DNA of 64,000 nt from Sinonovacula constricta (taxonomy: Eukaryota > Mollusca > Bivalvia > Cardiida > Solecurtidae): positions 35,535,654 to 35,599,653 of the forward strand of contig CM017561.1 in NCBI GenBank assembly GCA_007844125.1, in the 5' to 3' direction. The first letter of the stretch is position 1, and the number at the start of each line of letters is the position of its first letter. Both the position numbers and the translations under genes were made by a program. Below, one piece after another: positions 1-11,364 of this stretch. The notes under the pieces are model-generated. The model searched no databases, had not been told where the DNA came from, and was given only the letters and a program-made list of their open reading frames with translations.

Positions 1-234
1 CATTGTGTATAGCATGCCATGAACACCTAGCATGACACCACACCCAGTGACATTATCATGACACCGGGCCAACCAGTTGTGGCACTACCCTTATGTTTGC
101 TTGAGGGTTAGCAAGGGAGCTATACCACTACCTACCATTTTTAATGTCTTTGGTACGTTGCGGCCCGGGATCGAACCCTGGGCCTCTTGTACCTTGAGCT
201 GACACTATACTGATTGCACTATCAGGTCCAGTCA
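1..234 (-). mobile_element. SINE-B copy, cut by the window edge
   Basis: This is a tRNA-derived SINE on the minus strand. The tRNA-like head is at the high-coordinate end (about 160-234), with a B-box-like GGGATCGAACCC near 168. The body reads through the family's conserved blocks, TATACCACTACC (about 121-132) and TAGCATGCCATGAACACC (about 10-27). The 3' tail lies outside the window. The head has decayed relative to the copy at 39698-40016, so this is an older insertion. Confidence 0.85.
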
Positions 235-679
235 TACAACAGTATTGTTGTAGCAGTAGAAAGTTTTAAGAATTGTAGTATGTATTTATTGATGACCCTT
301 GGACTCTACTGTGGTCACGTTTGCTGATTACCACTGGACACTCATGTGACCAGGATGTTTACCGATAGGATCTAAGCAGTAATCAGAAATACGGTTCATC
401 ATCAAGCAATAATCTAAAAAAATGTCTTAAAAAATCCAATGTCAGATAATGATGTCAATTATGTTTAATTTCGATTATACTCTGCTTATATACAATTAAA
501 CCTTCTTCCTATACATTTATGTTTATTTTTATTTTTGCCGTATTTCTCTTTTTGGTACAATACATACTTTTTGCATCATCTTTGATGCTTTGCATCAATG
601 TTCTTCTTGTATATGGTTTGCATTACAATAGTGTTTGAGTTGTGATCAAGTGGGAAGTTTCAGTTCATAATGATGAACT
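235..679. other. AT-rich non-coding stretch with one exon-like segment
   Basis: I see no repeat family here. A minus-strand 51-nt segment at 363-413 lies between a strong acceptor (pyrimidine run then TTTTTTTAG) and a donor-like G|GTAAAC, and it is open in one frame for 17 codons. At that length this is well within chance, so I do not call it a gene. Confidence 0.4.
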
Positions 680-790
680 CTTATCCTGCTAGGATTGAAC
701 TGAGCAAGCTTAGGCAAGTAGTGTTAATCCAGATCAGTCAGTTTCCATTGGGAGCTTTCATATCTAGATCTGTACTATTTGCTGCTAATT
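680..790. repeat. Foldback element copy (FB family)
   Basis: This is one copy of a short imperfect inverted repeat found all over the window. The left arm (AATCCAGATCAGTCAG) pairs with the right arm (CATATCTAGATCTGTACT) around a short centre, followed by CTATTTGCTGCTAA. The family's outer motif, a TTATCCTGCT block, is present at about 682-691. Confidence 0.6.
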
Positions 791-1231
791 CTATATCCAT
801 ATCTTACTATCATTGCATGAAATTGTAATCAAATCACAAAGAATTAAATATTGTTCTTCATCAAATGTAGCATGAAAAGGAATGTGCCTAGCAAATAGGG
901 CAATTGTGTGTGATGGTAGTCCTCATTTATACACATGTAGACATGTTGGTTATATTGTATGGTTGAATCAATTACATCAATTTGGTGTTAAACTGGAAAC
1001 AGATGGGGGGATGGTAAACTGGCATTACTGAATACAACATGATGTTGTGTTGGTTTAGTACATAATGGTGTTTATGTGTGTACAATAAAAAAATAGGATT
1101 TTATGAAGTTGATATTGATTAGCATTATCATGGTTAATTTGATATCCACAGGGCATCCTTTTGATCAACTGTAGACCGTGGTCATGTAGGCACATCAATT
1201 AGTGTTTTTCTTGCCCATAAAGATATCTGAA
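791..1231. other. AT-rich stretch, nothing recognised
   Basis: There is no open frame of note, no SINE head and no tandem structure. It may be unique intergenic or intronic sequence, or a repeat too old to recognise. Confidence 0.5.
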
Positions 1232-1440
1232 ACATGGTACTCAGCCCCAAACCATGTGGGGTCGAGTCTCTTGTCAGGGTGAGACAATTCATGTGAGGCG
1301 GTTTCCAACTAACCTGGGGTGCACGTGTGGTTAGACATAAAGTCTAGGGTCTTCCTCCATCAATAATTAGCTGGACGTCACCAATATGACCATAATTAAT
1401 TGTGTCAGTGCAATGTAACAAAAATAAAAATAAATAAAAC
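1232..1440 (+). mobile_element. SINE-C copy, 5' truncated
   Basis: The copy begins in the distal part of the tRNA-like head (CAGCCCC...GGGTCGAGTC). It continues through the family body (TTCATGTGAGG, then TCTAGGGTCTTCCTCCA, then TTAGCTGGACGTCACC) and ends in an A-rich tail (AAAAATAAAAATAAATAAAAC). The front of the head is missing. Confidence 0.75.
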
Positions 1441-1464
1441 TTTACAAGTTAAGCATGAATTAAT

Positions 1465-1556
1465 CAAAGTTAGGCAATTAGTGTAGACCATGATCAGCCA
1501 GTTTCCATTGTAAACTGTCTGATAGGACCAGCACTGTCTGCTGCCCAATCTCAAGT
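1465..1556. repeat. Foldback element copy (FB family)
   Basis: The arms AGTGTAGACCATGATCAGCC and CTGTCTGATAGGACCAGCAC fold back on each other, followed by the family block CTGCTGCC. Copies at 680-790 and 54495-54610 have the same layout. Confidence 0.6.
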
Positions 1557-1692
1557 AATGTGTGTAGTTATAACTTACTGGGGCATATAGGTGTAAGTAA
1601 ATGGCAGAGAGTTAAATATAGGTTTAGTACAAATGTAACAGGCTGAAAGTTATTTACAATAACAGGTATTTTCAGACTGTATAAAGTAATTG

Positions 1693-1896
1693 TACATGTG
1701 AACTTTTCCTGAGGCCAAAGTGGGAGATTTTCACTGGCAAAGTGGGAGATTTGTTATTTTCATATAAATAAAGAAGTAAGTTATCTATTTTCAAGTTGAG
1801 AGATTTCAGAAAATATGTAAAACAATGTTCGTTTACAAATAATTTTGAACCTTAAAAGAGGGAGTCTCCCTCCAAAAGCAGGAGAGTTCACATGTA
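1693..1896. mobile_element. MITE-P, ~200-bp inverted-repeat element
   Basis: This short non-autonomous DNA element has the terminal inverted repeat TACATGTGAACT at the left and AGTTCACATGTA at the right. Inside are GAGGCCAAAGTGGGAG near the left end and GGGAGTCTCCCTCC near the right end. The copy at 49040-49223 is the same element in the opposite orientation, which supports a mobile unit. It has no coding capacity. Confidence 0.7.
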
Positions 1897-2391
1897 TGAG
1901 TAATGAACAATTAGTTAAACTTCCTTCAATATATTTATAGAACATTTTTTCTGCTTAATCATTATTGTTGGTACATGTGACAGTAACCAGATACATGGTT
2001 GGGCATCTGAACAGTTAAAATTCAGCTATAAATAGGCGTTTATTTAGACCATTTAATATCACTTTAGGGAAATTTTCTCAAATTTTAACTAGTTGGACCG
2101 ACATTTTAATACATTAGAGCAGCACTATCAGATTAGGCCCAAAACAATTTTGATGTATTTGTTGCAAGTATGCAATGATATTGGCATATAGATAACAAAT
2201 GTGACAGGAAAATTGCTGTAAAATTGTTGAAATAGAAGTCCAAACTGACCAAGAAGTAAAGCATTTTAAGTAAGTAGCGTTTTTCTAGATTTGGTACTTT
2301 TTCCTGATATAGAAACAATAATAAGTTCAAATAGGCATTGTTTTGTTTTTTGCTTTTGAGATAAATTGCATTTACCAATTGTGTTCATTAT
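1897..2391. other. AT-rich non-coding stretch
   Basis: No family was recognised. The minus-strand open frame at 2133-2378 (81 codons) is hydrophobic and low in charge, and this length is expected by chance at this base composition. Confidence 0.45.
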
Positions 2392-2588
2392 AGTGACGTC
2401 CAGCTATTTTGGTGGAGGAAAACTCCACACAAATGACCGGGTAGAATTACTGGCGCACCGCAAGTCAGCTGGAAGAGCTTCCCATATTAAGTCCTTCGCC
2501 AGAATTGGATTCGAACCCACACAGTGGTCACCTAAGCAGTCAGAGAAGTAACAGAACGGTGACACTACAGCTATGCCCGGGCACCCCA
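2392..2588 (-). mobile_element. SINE-C copy
   Basis: A minus-strand SINE-C with a nearly complete head at 2500-2588 (reverse of GGGCATAGCTGTAGTG and GGGTTCGAATCC). The body includes the reverse of CCAGCTGACTTGCGGTGCGC near 2450-2475. The A-rich tail is short or lost. Apparent open frames on both strands here are only readings of the SINE. Confidence 0.8.
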
Positions 2589-2660
2589 CAAACAAGCATT
2601 GTTTTAAACTGTTTTTAACAGTAAATTGATTTTCTCCAACATCATAACATGGGCGCAAAC

Positions 2661-2813
2661 GGCTGGGCAGTTAGAATGACATGTAACTCCTTAGCCCCTC
2701 ATCGCATGAGCTTGAGTCTTGGTCGGGGTGAGAATTTTCATGTGGGGAGATTTTAGCAGCTAACCTGCGATGCGCCTGTGGGTCTACATAGACATAAATC
2801 TGGGGTCAAAAAC
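2661..2813 (+). mobile_element. SINE-C copy, partial
   Basis: It is recognised from the head remnant TAACTCCTTAGCCCCTCA, then TTGAGTCTTGGTCGGGGTGA, CTAACCTGCGATGCGCC and CTACATAGACATAAATCTGG. The 3' part stops after GGGGTC. It lies about 70 nt from the minus-strand copy at 2392-2588, so the pair forms an inverted arrangement. Confidence 0.7.
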
Positions 2814-3390
2814 AAAAAATTCAATCATAACCATCAGAGATGTAATTTAATGGAACTCTTCTGGTAAAATTTCATAGGTTTGCTGTAAACAGGTTAAAAA
2901 TGAAAAGTCTGTCTCCCCAACATGTTTTGAAATCATTGTAATAACCAACAGGTATTTTCAAATCATCATGTTGTTATTTATGAAACAACAACAATATGGA
3001 AATGCAAGATTTGTTTAAACTATATCTTAAATAATTAATGTTTTGATTTAATTTTATCATAGAAATTAGAAGCTGATTAGAAAATAACGAGATTTATAGT
3101 GAACAGAGGAATACTGGCAGGATAATAAAGAACCTGTCTGGAAGCGGGCATTTGATTGACAAATGGCGACTTGGCAGTCTCTCCAGCATTGGTGTGAATT
3201 CCTGATTGGCTTGATAGATTAGACCTCAGATCACAAAATCTCATGGAAGTAATTTGTAGACAATTACAGGAAAACAATTGCCAAGTTATGGGTCTAGCAT
3301 CCACATGGTATTGGTTTTTGTCCACATTGCCAGCTCAGTTTTCCATCAAATAGAATGTTCCATTTAGTATGACCAGTTTTTCTTTATACA

Positions 3391-3640
3391 CCAGACCTGG
3401 TAGCACTTTTTGTAGAGTGTCAGCTCCCAGTACTGGAGGCCTCAGGTTTGAACCCCAGGCCATACCAAAGTCGTAAATTTTTTTAGCGGTATAGCTTCCT
3501 TGCTAATGCTCAAGTAAATAATGGCTCAGTGTCAGGATAATGTGACTGAGTGTGGCATCATGCCAGGTGTTCACGGCCTGTTATACACAGTAAAGGCAGC
3601 ACTATATCTGCTTCAACACCGCTGCCAGATAACTGAAATA
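3391..3640 (+). mobile_element. SINE-B copy, internally deleted
   Basis: The head is ACCAGACCTGGTAGCAC with a B-box-like GGTTTGAACCCC. The body block GGTATAGCTTCCTTGC is present, but the segment that normally reads GGGTAGTTCCACGACTGG is missing. It ends with CCAGATAACTGAAATACTG. It is one of the more diverged copies. Confidence 0.8.
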
Positions 3641-4510
3641 CTGTTTGCTGCTAAATTTCAATGTTAGAATATGACTTAGAATAAGTCTGTGTTAAATGTA
3701 GCAAGCTAAGGGTTAAGACAATGGCCATTCAGCAATATTTTAGCTAATATGACGAGCATTGTTGAACACACATGTAAGTGCTGTCTTTAAGTATCACAAT
3801 GTAAATTGAGTTTAAATTTAGAAAATCAAATCTTTTTTGGCATATGTGAGCAACGTGTTAGCATTTGGTTACCAAATTGTTCCATTACCGTAGATACCAG
3901 GTAAATTGTGGTGACTTCTTTGCAGAGCTTGTAATTCTCACTGAATTATCGGCTTTGCCATGGTGTTGTAAGCACATGTATATGCTAGAAATATTTCCAT
4001 TATTATTTGTTTATATTTAATTTCGTTCGGTATAATGGAAAATGTTATAGCCAAAGTGTACATAATTTTGGACCTTTCCCTATATGACTATGATAATTTG
4101 CTCTCCTGTGCTCCCCAGATCAGCTGCCGTTATAACACCAGATGCCTGGTTCAGCCACCAGCTAAACTGGTGTCCTCGTACTGATTGTTGAGGTATTGGC
4201 CGTCCGTCGGAAGGAAAGCAAATTTAAATTAGTAATCAGTATTACATTGTTCTAGAGTGTCAGTCTTCCACATTGAGGTATTGTTATTTACAGATGGGAC
4301 TGAGCAGCCTCAGTTACTGACAACCTTGTACACTCGCTGGACAATGGTTCAATAAGACTATTGTTTACTATATAATCAAGACTACTGTAATAGATTTCAA
4401 CATAAGATACAGGGGTTTTTTAAATGAAAAATAGGATGGGCTTTTGAGAAGGGGAAAACTTTGTGGTGTTTTATTACAAAAGGGGAAAATGTGCTTGTTA
4501 AACTTGCATT
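3641..4510. other. Mostly unique stretch with a GC-richer island at 4085-4240
   Basis: The island carries a good plus-strand acceptor (CTCTCCTGTGCTCCCCAG, ending near 4119) and a donor-like TTGAG|GTATTGG near 4191. The minus strand is open for about 47 codons through the same bases. All readings are short and conflicting, so I only flag it. The rest is AT-rich with no recognised repeat. Confidence 0.3.
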
Positions 4511-4685
4511 AACTTTTATACATCTTGTATTTTAATTACAAGGCCATCTCTCTTTTTAACTTGCTCTTGAATAGGTAAATAAGAAAAGGTCCTATCAAAA
4601 TTTTCACAGATATTTAAATTGTATCTACCTGTAGACAAAGGCAAACAAGGTAAATGTAAATGTGACAAAAACACAGAAACAAGAC

Positions 4686-4800
4686 ATAACACACAAAAAG
4701 AGAAGCCATCAGTTACCGCCTTGGAACGGTCAGTCGACAAAAGGGCCAACTGGGATGCTTAAACCTGGTTTGTGGAGCGCTCCAACCTCGCACTTCCTGA
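4686..4800 (+). repeat. Interspersed repeat shared with 11930-12035 (inverted)
   Basis: The block CAGTTACCGCCTTGGAACGG at about 4710, followed by GATGCTTAAACC and CGCACTTCCTGA, reappears in reverse complement at 11930-12035. In that second copy the minus strand is open over this block, but here frame is not kept. I do not recognise the family. It may be the decayed end of a larger retroelement. Confidence 0.6.
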
Positions 4801-5850
4801 AGGTTTTTCTATCAAACAAACAGTGTAAATAAAAAATATCCCGTCAAAGTGAAATAACTAACAATAAGCGCCTGCATCGGGTGTCACAAGATTATCATAG
4901 ACACTCAATTTTTTAAATTTATGGGAGGGGAATTGTTATTTTTAAGGGAAAAACGTAATTTTTCAAGGGGAAGGTTTCTGTAAAAGCCCCTTTTATATAA
5001 GGTAATATAAACCTGAGATGTATTGAACGCATGTTGATGTGGCACAAAGCACTGTCCACAGTTCAGTTTGTAAATTACCATAATTTTAAAGATTAATAAA
5101 ACCAACAAATAATCACATTTGCATCAAGCTGGGCTTTCATAAACAAGCACTGCTTTATGAAATAAAACTGTGTGACTCTGCCTTTTATTTCACATCCAAT
5201 CATGGAAAAATGTAGAACTACTGTTTGTCAGGCTAGAAACAGTTGAACTCTACCTGGGTTGGCTGCATTAGCTTGAGGCAGAAACACTGTATTTACTGCT
5301 AACTAAATGAATACAAAATCATTCACATAATTATTTAAATGTTAGATTTTAACTGCACTCGAGTTATTTTCTGCAAGATTTATAAGTGTACATCAAGGAT
5401 TATATTTTATTAAGGAGGTTCATATTGAAAATTAACTTTCAAACTTTGCTTTAAGTGAAATGCCTTTTAAAATGTTTCCAGAATGCCTGTTTAATTTTGA
5501 GGCTGTTGTATCATCATCATATGGGAAAGTTGTCCTTCTAATGCCTTAATCTCATTCTACAACCACTTAATTTAAACCTATTTATTTATAGTTGATTGGG
5601 TAACAAGTTCTTTTAATCCTTTTATTCATAGTGAAAGTATAGGATTATGAAATTTCTCCTTACTTTGTTGATTTTTTATTGTTAAAGCAGTTTTAAGTCA
5701 TTTTTAAGCACTTAAGTATAATGATAGGTTGCAGGTTTAGTTTACAAATAAACCATACTTGTGCTGATTCTAAGATAAGTGATAACTGTATGCTATGCAA
5801 GGGCATAAAATGGCATATAAATGGGTAAAAGTGTTAACTTATATTAATCG
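4801..5850. other. AT-rich non-coding stretch
   Basis: I find no repeat head, tandem array or convincing open frame. The short frame at 4905-5108 is low complexity and lysine/asparagine rich, typical of AT-rich noise. Confidence 0.5.
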
Positions 5851-5867
5851 CTCTTAACTGTCCACTT

Positions 5868-6019
5868 CCTGGGTAGAACCAGTACTCAGGCATGTATACC
5901 TGGAGCAATGTGCAGTAAATAGTCTTGCTCATGGATTAACATCACATTGTCAGTGTCGGGGTTCCAACACTGGACCCTCTGATCTGGAGTCCAACATCTT
6001 AACCACTAGACCATTTTAT
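5868..6019 (-). mobile_element. SINE-D, a fourth tRNA-headed SINE
   Basis: On the minus strand the head reads TGGTCTAGTGGTTAAGATG (A-box-like), then ACTCCAGATCAGAGGG and a B-box-like GTTGGAACCCC. The body TCCATGAGCAAGACTATTTA and GGTTCTACCCAGGAAG follows. This is the only clear copy in the window. Its head differs from SINE-A, -B and -C, and the body indicates a retroposed SINE rather than a tRNA gene. Confidence 0.65.
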
Positions 6020-6695
6020 GATTTAATGTTCATTTCTTCTCTCCTTTTATAATTTAATGTTTATTTCTTCTCTCTTTTTATGATTTAAAGTTGATTTCTT
6101 CCCATTTTTTATGATTTATTGGTTTTTTTTCTTTTCTCATTCCTTTTATGATTAATGTTTATTTCTTCTCTCCTTTTATGATTTAAAGTTTATTTGTTCT
6201 ATCCTTTTATGATTTATGTTTATGTCTTGTCACCTTTTACGATATTGTTTATTTCTTCTCTCCTTTTATAATTAATGTTTATTTCTTCTCTCCTTTTATG
6301 ATTTAATGTTTATTTCTGCTCTCCTTTTATGATTTAAAGTTTATTTCTTCTCTCCTTTTATGATTTAAAGTTTAATTCTTCTCTCCTTTTATGATTTAAT
6401 GTTTATTCCTTCTCTCCTTTTATAATTAATGTTTATTCCTTCTCACCTTTTATAATTAATGTTTATTCCTTCTCTCCTTTTATAATTAATGTTTATTCCT
6501 TCTCTCCTTTTATAATTAATGTTTATTCCTTCTCTCCTTTTATGATTTATCTTTATGTCTTCTCACCTTTTATGATTTGATGTTTATTTCTTCTCTCCTT
6601 TTATGATTTAATGTTTATTTCTTCTCTCCTTTAATGATTATTGTTTATTTCTTCTCTCCTTTAATGATTATTGTTTATTTCTTCTCTCCTTTTAT
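6013..6695. repeat. Minisatellite, unit ~31 bp
   Basis: About 22 imperfect units of the type TTTATGATTTAATG followed by TTTATTTCTTCTCTCC. There is a more homogeneous sub-block at 6400-6540 (TTATAATTAATG variant). It abuts the SINE-D head at its left edge. Confidence 0.9.
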
Positions 6696-7084
6696 CAGTA
6701 TTTTCTAAGCCTATTACCTCAGATCCGCAGGTTTTGCTTGTAGTTTAGACCAAGTCTCAGAGTAGGAAATAGTGTATTTTATCAACAAATAAATGCAACA
6801 TGTTTAAAAGATATACAGTAAGTCAAAATAAGAAGCACAATCAAATAAACTGATAAAGAAATTGAATACAAAAACCTATTTATTATGGTTGATATGAAAA
6901 TCACATAGTACTTAATGGAAAATAGCTTGATTACATGATCACTGATTTTAGTACCTGTTGACATTCCTACAAAATACCCCATGGACAAAAAAAGACCCAT
7001 ATGAAGTGATGATTTTTTTTAAATGTTTAGATATTAACACATTTAAGTGAATTGCACCATACATGAACATGTTTTGCTAAATTG

Positions 7085-7790
7085 TTCATTTATGAGTCTG
7101 GATTGTAAAATTGTGTCATTGGATTCCCTGGATTTTTTTTCCCCCTTGATTGTACATTTGTGTAGCTTGATTGTACATTTATATCATTGTATTATATGTT
7201 TGTTTCACAGGATTGTACATTTGTTAGCCTGGATTGTACATTTAAGTTGCTGGATTGTATATTTGTAAATGTGATATTGGATTGTACATTTGTTAGCCTG
7301 GATTGTACATTTAAGTTGCTGGATTGTATACTTGAAATGTGATATTGGATTGTACATTTGTTAGCCTGGACTGTACATTTAAGTTGCTGGATTGTATATT
7401 TGTAAATGTGATATTGGATTGTACATTTGTTAGCCTGGATTGTACATTTAAGTTGCTTGATTGTATATTTGTAAATGTGATATTGGATTGTACATTTGTT
7501 AGCCTGGATTGTACATTTAAGTTGCTGGATTGTACATTTGTAAATGTGATATTGGATTGTACATTTGTGTAGCTTGATTTTACATTTATATCACAGTATT
7601 GTATGTTTGTTTCACAGGATTGTACATTTGGTACCCTGGATTGTACATTTAAGTTGCTGGATTGTATACTTGTAAATGTGATATATGGATTGCACATTTG
7701 TTTCTCCAGATTGAACATGTAGGTCACTGTATTGTACAATTGTGTGGCTTGATTGTACATTTGTGTCGATGGATTGTTCATTTGTGTAAA
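7085..7790. repeat. Minisatellite with a 69-bp higher-order unit
   Basis: The monomer is about 23 bp and starts with TGGATTGTACATTT. Three monomer types follow one another (ending TTAGCC, AAGTTGC and GTAAATGTGATA), giving a 68-69-bp unit seen at 7271, 7339, 7408, 7477 and 7546. Since 69 is a multiple of three and the unit lacks stops in two frames, it creates long but meaningless frames on both strands (7311-7838 minus, 7339-7572 plus). Confidence 0.92.
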
Positions 7791-7958
7791 GCTTGATGGG
7801 GTGTAGTCCATCGGGAAATCATGATTGTTCAAGATCAATTACATTAGCCTGGAATCAGACCATGGAACATACAGGGAGTAGTTTCAGGACAGCTGCCAGC
7901 AAGGCTTTGGACCCTCATCCTGCTACACCCATTTATAAACTACCAGTATACGAATCAT

Positions 7959-8272
7959 ACCAGACCTGGTGATGCAATCGGTAGAGTGTTGTCTTCTGGT
8001 ACGGGATCCTCAGGTTCGATGCTGGGCAGCAAAAATACCAAAGTTGTAAAAAATAGTAGTGGTATAGCTCCCTTGCTAACACTCAAGCAAATATAAGAGT
8101 AGTTCCACGACTGGTTGGCCCAGTGTCAGGACAATGTGACTGCGTGTGGTATCATGCCAGGTGTTCACGGCATGCTATACACAGTGAAGGCAGCACTATA
8201 TCTGCTTCAAGTGGACACCATCTCCAGATAACTGAAATACCATTGCTGAGACGATAAACCCAATAAACAAAC
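7959..8272 (+). mobile_element. SINE-B copy, near full length
   Basis: The head is ACCAGACCTGGTGATGCAATC with GGTTCGATGC. The full body is present: GGTATAGCTCCCTTGC, AGTAGTTCCACGACTGG, TGCCAGGTGTTCACGGC and GCTTCAAGTGGACACC. The tail GATAAACCCAATAAACAAAC is characteristic of this family. Confidence 0.88.
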
Positions 8273-8827
8273 TATGCAAATCTTATTTACGTGCTAACAA
8301 CTACATGAGAAAACAAGACATACGGCCTGAAAAAACCCTGATCGTACAGGTCGTTGCAGGAAATTGGATCTTTACTATTTGTATAAACCTGTTCAGTTGG
8401 AACTTATGCAGGCTCAGAGTCAATTATAAACATGTTTTTGTATTCACTTTAAAAGTAACGGTCTATGGAAAATATTTTTCTACTAATCTAAACAACAGTT
8501 GTTTTGTCAATGCTCTTTTATATAGAGCAGTATGGTCTAAATTGAAAAAGAAGATTACTTTAGTTCTTCAAATCTGATGATTGTTTAGTTCATACCTGCC
8601 TATATAAGACAAAATAGTTACTTTTTATGTAATAAGACCACTTCTATTATGTGACCTAGTTATTTTTGACTTCCAGTTTTTATAATAAGTACAACTGTAG
8701 CAGTTGGGAGTTATATAATTTCTAAATTGCATGAAAAATGAAAAAAATTATTGTAAAAAATATTTATCCTAATACATACTTAATAATATGAAGTATATGA
8801 GGGTTATAATGGACACACATTCAACCC
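8273..8827. other. AT-rich stretch with a 90-codon open frame
   Basis: Positions 8305-8577 on the plus strand are open for 90 codons. The predicted chain has no recognisable motif. About ten frames of this length are expected by chance in 64 kb of this composition, and no splice or start context supports it. Not called as a gene. Confidence 0.35.
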
Positions 8828-9338
8828 ATCTATAGATAGTTGCCATGTGATGTCATCGACACTGACAAGACAGTTTAAGGCAGCCATCTTTGTGGGTAGA
8901 AGCTAATGCAGGCCGAAATCAGGAAATACGTGCTGTATTAAACTCACCACTGTGGTTTTATTTATCAGTCTATTTTATGTAAAATTTAACAGCTTTTATA
9001 AAGTATTATAAATATCAAAACTATATTTTGATAGTTTAAAAGGTTAAAGTAATACAACCGAAAATGATACACTGTTCATTTTGTTTTAAGTATGAGCCAA
9101 TAGTTTTATTTATTTCTGTGTATTAATTCTGTGTGCATTTATCAATTGTAGAAAAATTATATTCTACAAATATGAATTTCAAGAGCTTTTGAATGGTGTA
9201 TAGCTTTGAATTTTCGGACTACAAATGAAGAAATTACAAGAAAATAAAATTTACCCTTCCATACAATTCATATGAAAATCCCTTGAAGATGGCTGCCAAG
9301 ATGAGGGATTTTCACTGATGTGGAAACTATCGATAGAT
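8828..9338. mobile_element. MITE-G, ~510-bp inverted-repeat element
   Basis: The ends are imperfect inverted repeats. The left begins ATCTATAGATAGTTGCCATG and the right ends TGTGGAAACTATCGATAGAT. Inside each end is the shared block GGCAGCCATCTT or its complement AAGATGGCTGCC. A second copy in the same orientation lies at 59028-59517. There is no coding capacity. The family is non-autonomous and its superfamily is not determined. Confidence 0.75.
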
Positions 9339-10335
9339 ATAATCTATACTTTTTAAATCAGGCAATAAACACAATTGACATAGTACTTTGCTATTTCACT
9401 TTTCAAATACCTTCTGTTACATTAGAACTACCGTTATATGTAAATTAAAAAAATATATACCTTACTAATACTAATTATCTTATATATTGGCCTAGTATGT
9501 CATAATATGTCCGTAACTTTTTGTAGGCATTTGTTAATTAAATTAATAAGTATTAAGTAGTGTTATTTAAAAAATGTAGCATGATGATGGTCAAGCAATT
9601 TGATTTGCCATTTGGGTGTATAACATACATTAAAGAGGTGCTGTTTGTAAGTGTTTGCCGCAGTCTGTAGAATGTTTGTTTATTGGGTTTATTGTCCCAC
9701 CAAGAGTAAGGAAGTTTGACAGGAGTTGGCACCTTGTCTTTGCTGAATAGTTTTACCCTAATTGTGCCACATCTGTTTATTGGACATTTTTTTCAAAAAG
9801 TTGCTTATGCTGTCATGCATTAGTTACACAATTTTTAAGAAGTTATGTCTAGTTTTAGCAATAAATAGTGTAGATTTCAATCAGGGAGCTTACAGCTTAA
9901 GCTGGCTGATCTGGATCCATACTGTTTTTCTTAGCCTCACCAATTTGTAGTTGACAGGATTAGAGAAAAAATGTCAAGTTTGTGTCTCAGGGAGGTCCTT
10001 GCATTCTAAGGAGGGACCTTAAATTCTTGCTTGCTAGGATTGTTTGACTCTTGTTGACAGTTTAACAGGAGGCCGGGAATAAGACATGAAGTCTTCACTT
10101 TCATAAAAAAAAAGTTATTGCATCTTCCTCTCTTTAAATCTACTTATGCAATGAGTCAGGGATTCAGTTTTCTTAAGCTCATCAGTCAGTTTATGATGCT
10201 TTTCTTGACAAGTCTTTGTGCAAATTTAGGTTTTACAGACATATTCACAAGGAAGTATTAGAAACTCATGATTGAATTGCTCAACCATGTTTATAATAGT
10301 TATAACCCATTGTCTGTGTTTCCCAAGTCACATCT
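9339..10335. other. AT-rich stretch with small repeat fragments
   Basis: It contains a 25-nt minus-strand SINE-B tail fragment at about 9678-9702 (GGGTTTATTGTCCCACCAA) and a half foldback copy at 9886-9955 (GCTGATCTGGATCCATACTG). Nothing else is recognised. Confidence 0.5.
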
Positions 10336-10832
10336 TAAAGGTGGTATCCGACAGTTTGGACCAAAAATATTTTCATTAAACGTCTTAATAAAGTATAGTT
10401 ATCTGAACAGATCATGCAAAATGTCATTCCTAGCTGTCCTACACCTGTCTAAAAAGTGAACCATAATGCCACAATAGTCATTACAAACATGTATTTCCTA
10501 TATGAGCCATGCTACACAGTTAGCTTTTTTAAACTAAGAAAACCATGTGACCACTTATGTTTAACCTCATCCTTGTCGTTCGCTGTAACGTTTATGACTA
10601 TTCTTAGCAGAATCCTAATTATTCTTATTTATAGATTTGAAACAAATGATCATTTTAAGTGTTGATTAACAAGTTTTACTGCCCTAAAATTGAGATTTTG
10701 TTAAAATCATCAAAGCTTAGACTAAAGTATGATATTTCGGCAGAAATAATGCACAAATACCACAAACAGAGGTTGGATATTGTTACATATATTAGATATA
10801 GGCAAACTGTCTGGATACCATCTTTCACATGT
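10336..10832 (+). mobile_element. MITE-T copy, TTAA-bounded element
   Basis: The left end is TTAAAGGTGGTATCCGACAG. The right end is CAAACTGTCTGGATACCATC, its inverted complement. Internal landmarks are CATTAAACGTCTTAATAAA, CCACTTATGTTTAACC and ATTCTTATTTATAGATTTG. This is the reference plus orientation of a ~490-bp family with about ten copies in the window. It encodes nothing. TTAA at the ends would fit a piggyBac-type target site, which is an inference. Confidence 0.8.
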
Positions 10833-11364
10833 ATCCTGTGATGTCTTTGTTTTATATAAGGATATTTACACAAAGAAGACAATGGGCCTGTTTATAATAG
10901 ATTAGTAATCATTTCATAAGTCCAGGCAATACTGTCACCAATTTGAAGTCTTATAATTTCCTGATTACACACACAGTCATAGATTAGTCAGTAACATAAA
11001 ACTACAGATTCTGGCTGCAACTTAGGGAAGTCAGAAAACATTGAAGATTACATTATGGGCATAGGAATACTATTGTCTAATCCCAATATGATGCCCATAT
11101 TGCAGAAAATACAGGATAATGTAGTGCCACTGTTTATATAAATTCATATAGATCACATATAACTTCCATTCCCCACCATAAGCAGGAAGACACAGAATGT
11201 CAGTTTTTTTTCTCACTTTTGATTAAACCTCCTGGGTTTACCTTAAATTAGAACCGGAATTTAAACATTTGAAGCTAGTGATATAAATCAAGCTATAGAT
11301 ATATGTTCTGATATGTCAGATTAGGCATTTCCTGTTCAACAACTTATGCCTTTGGTTCAAAATT
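10833..11364. other. AT-rich stretch, nothing recognised
   Basis: No repeat family, array or coding signal was seen. Confidence 0.5.

Noticed and set aside
3072..3199. 43-codon plus-strand frame with acceptor- and donor-like borders
   Set aside because: Short, also open on the minus strand, no motif; chance is sufficient.
4083..4240. Exon on either strand of the GC-richer island
   Set aside because: Plus-strand splice sites are good, but the coding readings on the two strands conflict and all are under 50 codons.
7311..7838. 175-codon minus-strand frame with repeated peptide
   Set aside because: It is a reading of the 69-bp higher-order minisatellite; the plus strand is also open over much of it.
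8305..8577. 90-codon plus-strand open frame
   Set aside because: Roughly ten frames of this size are expected by chance in the window; no splice, domain or start support.
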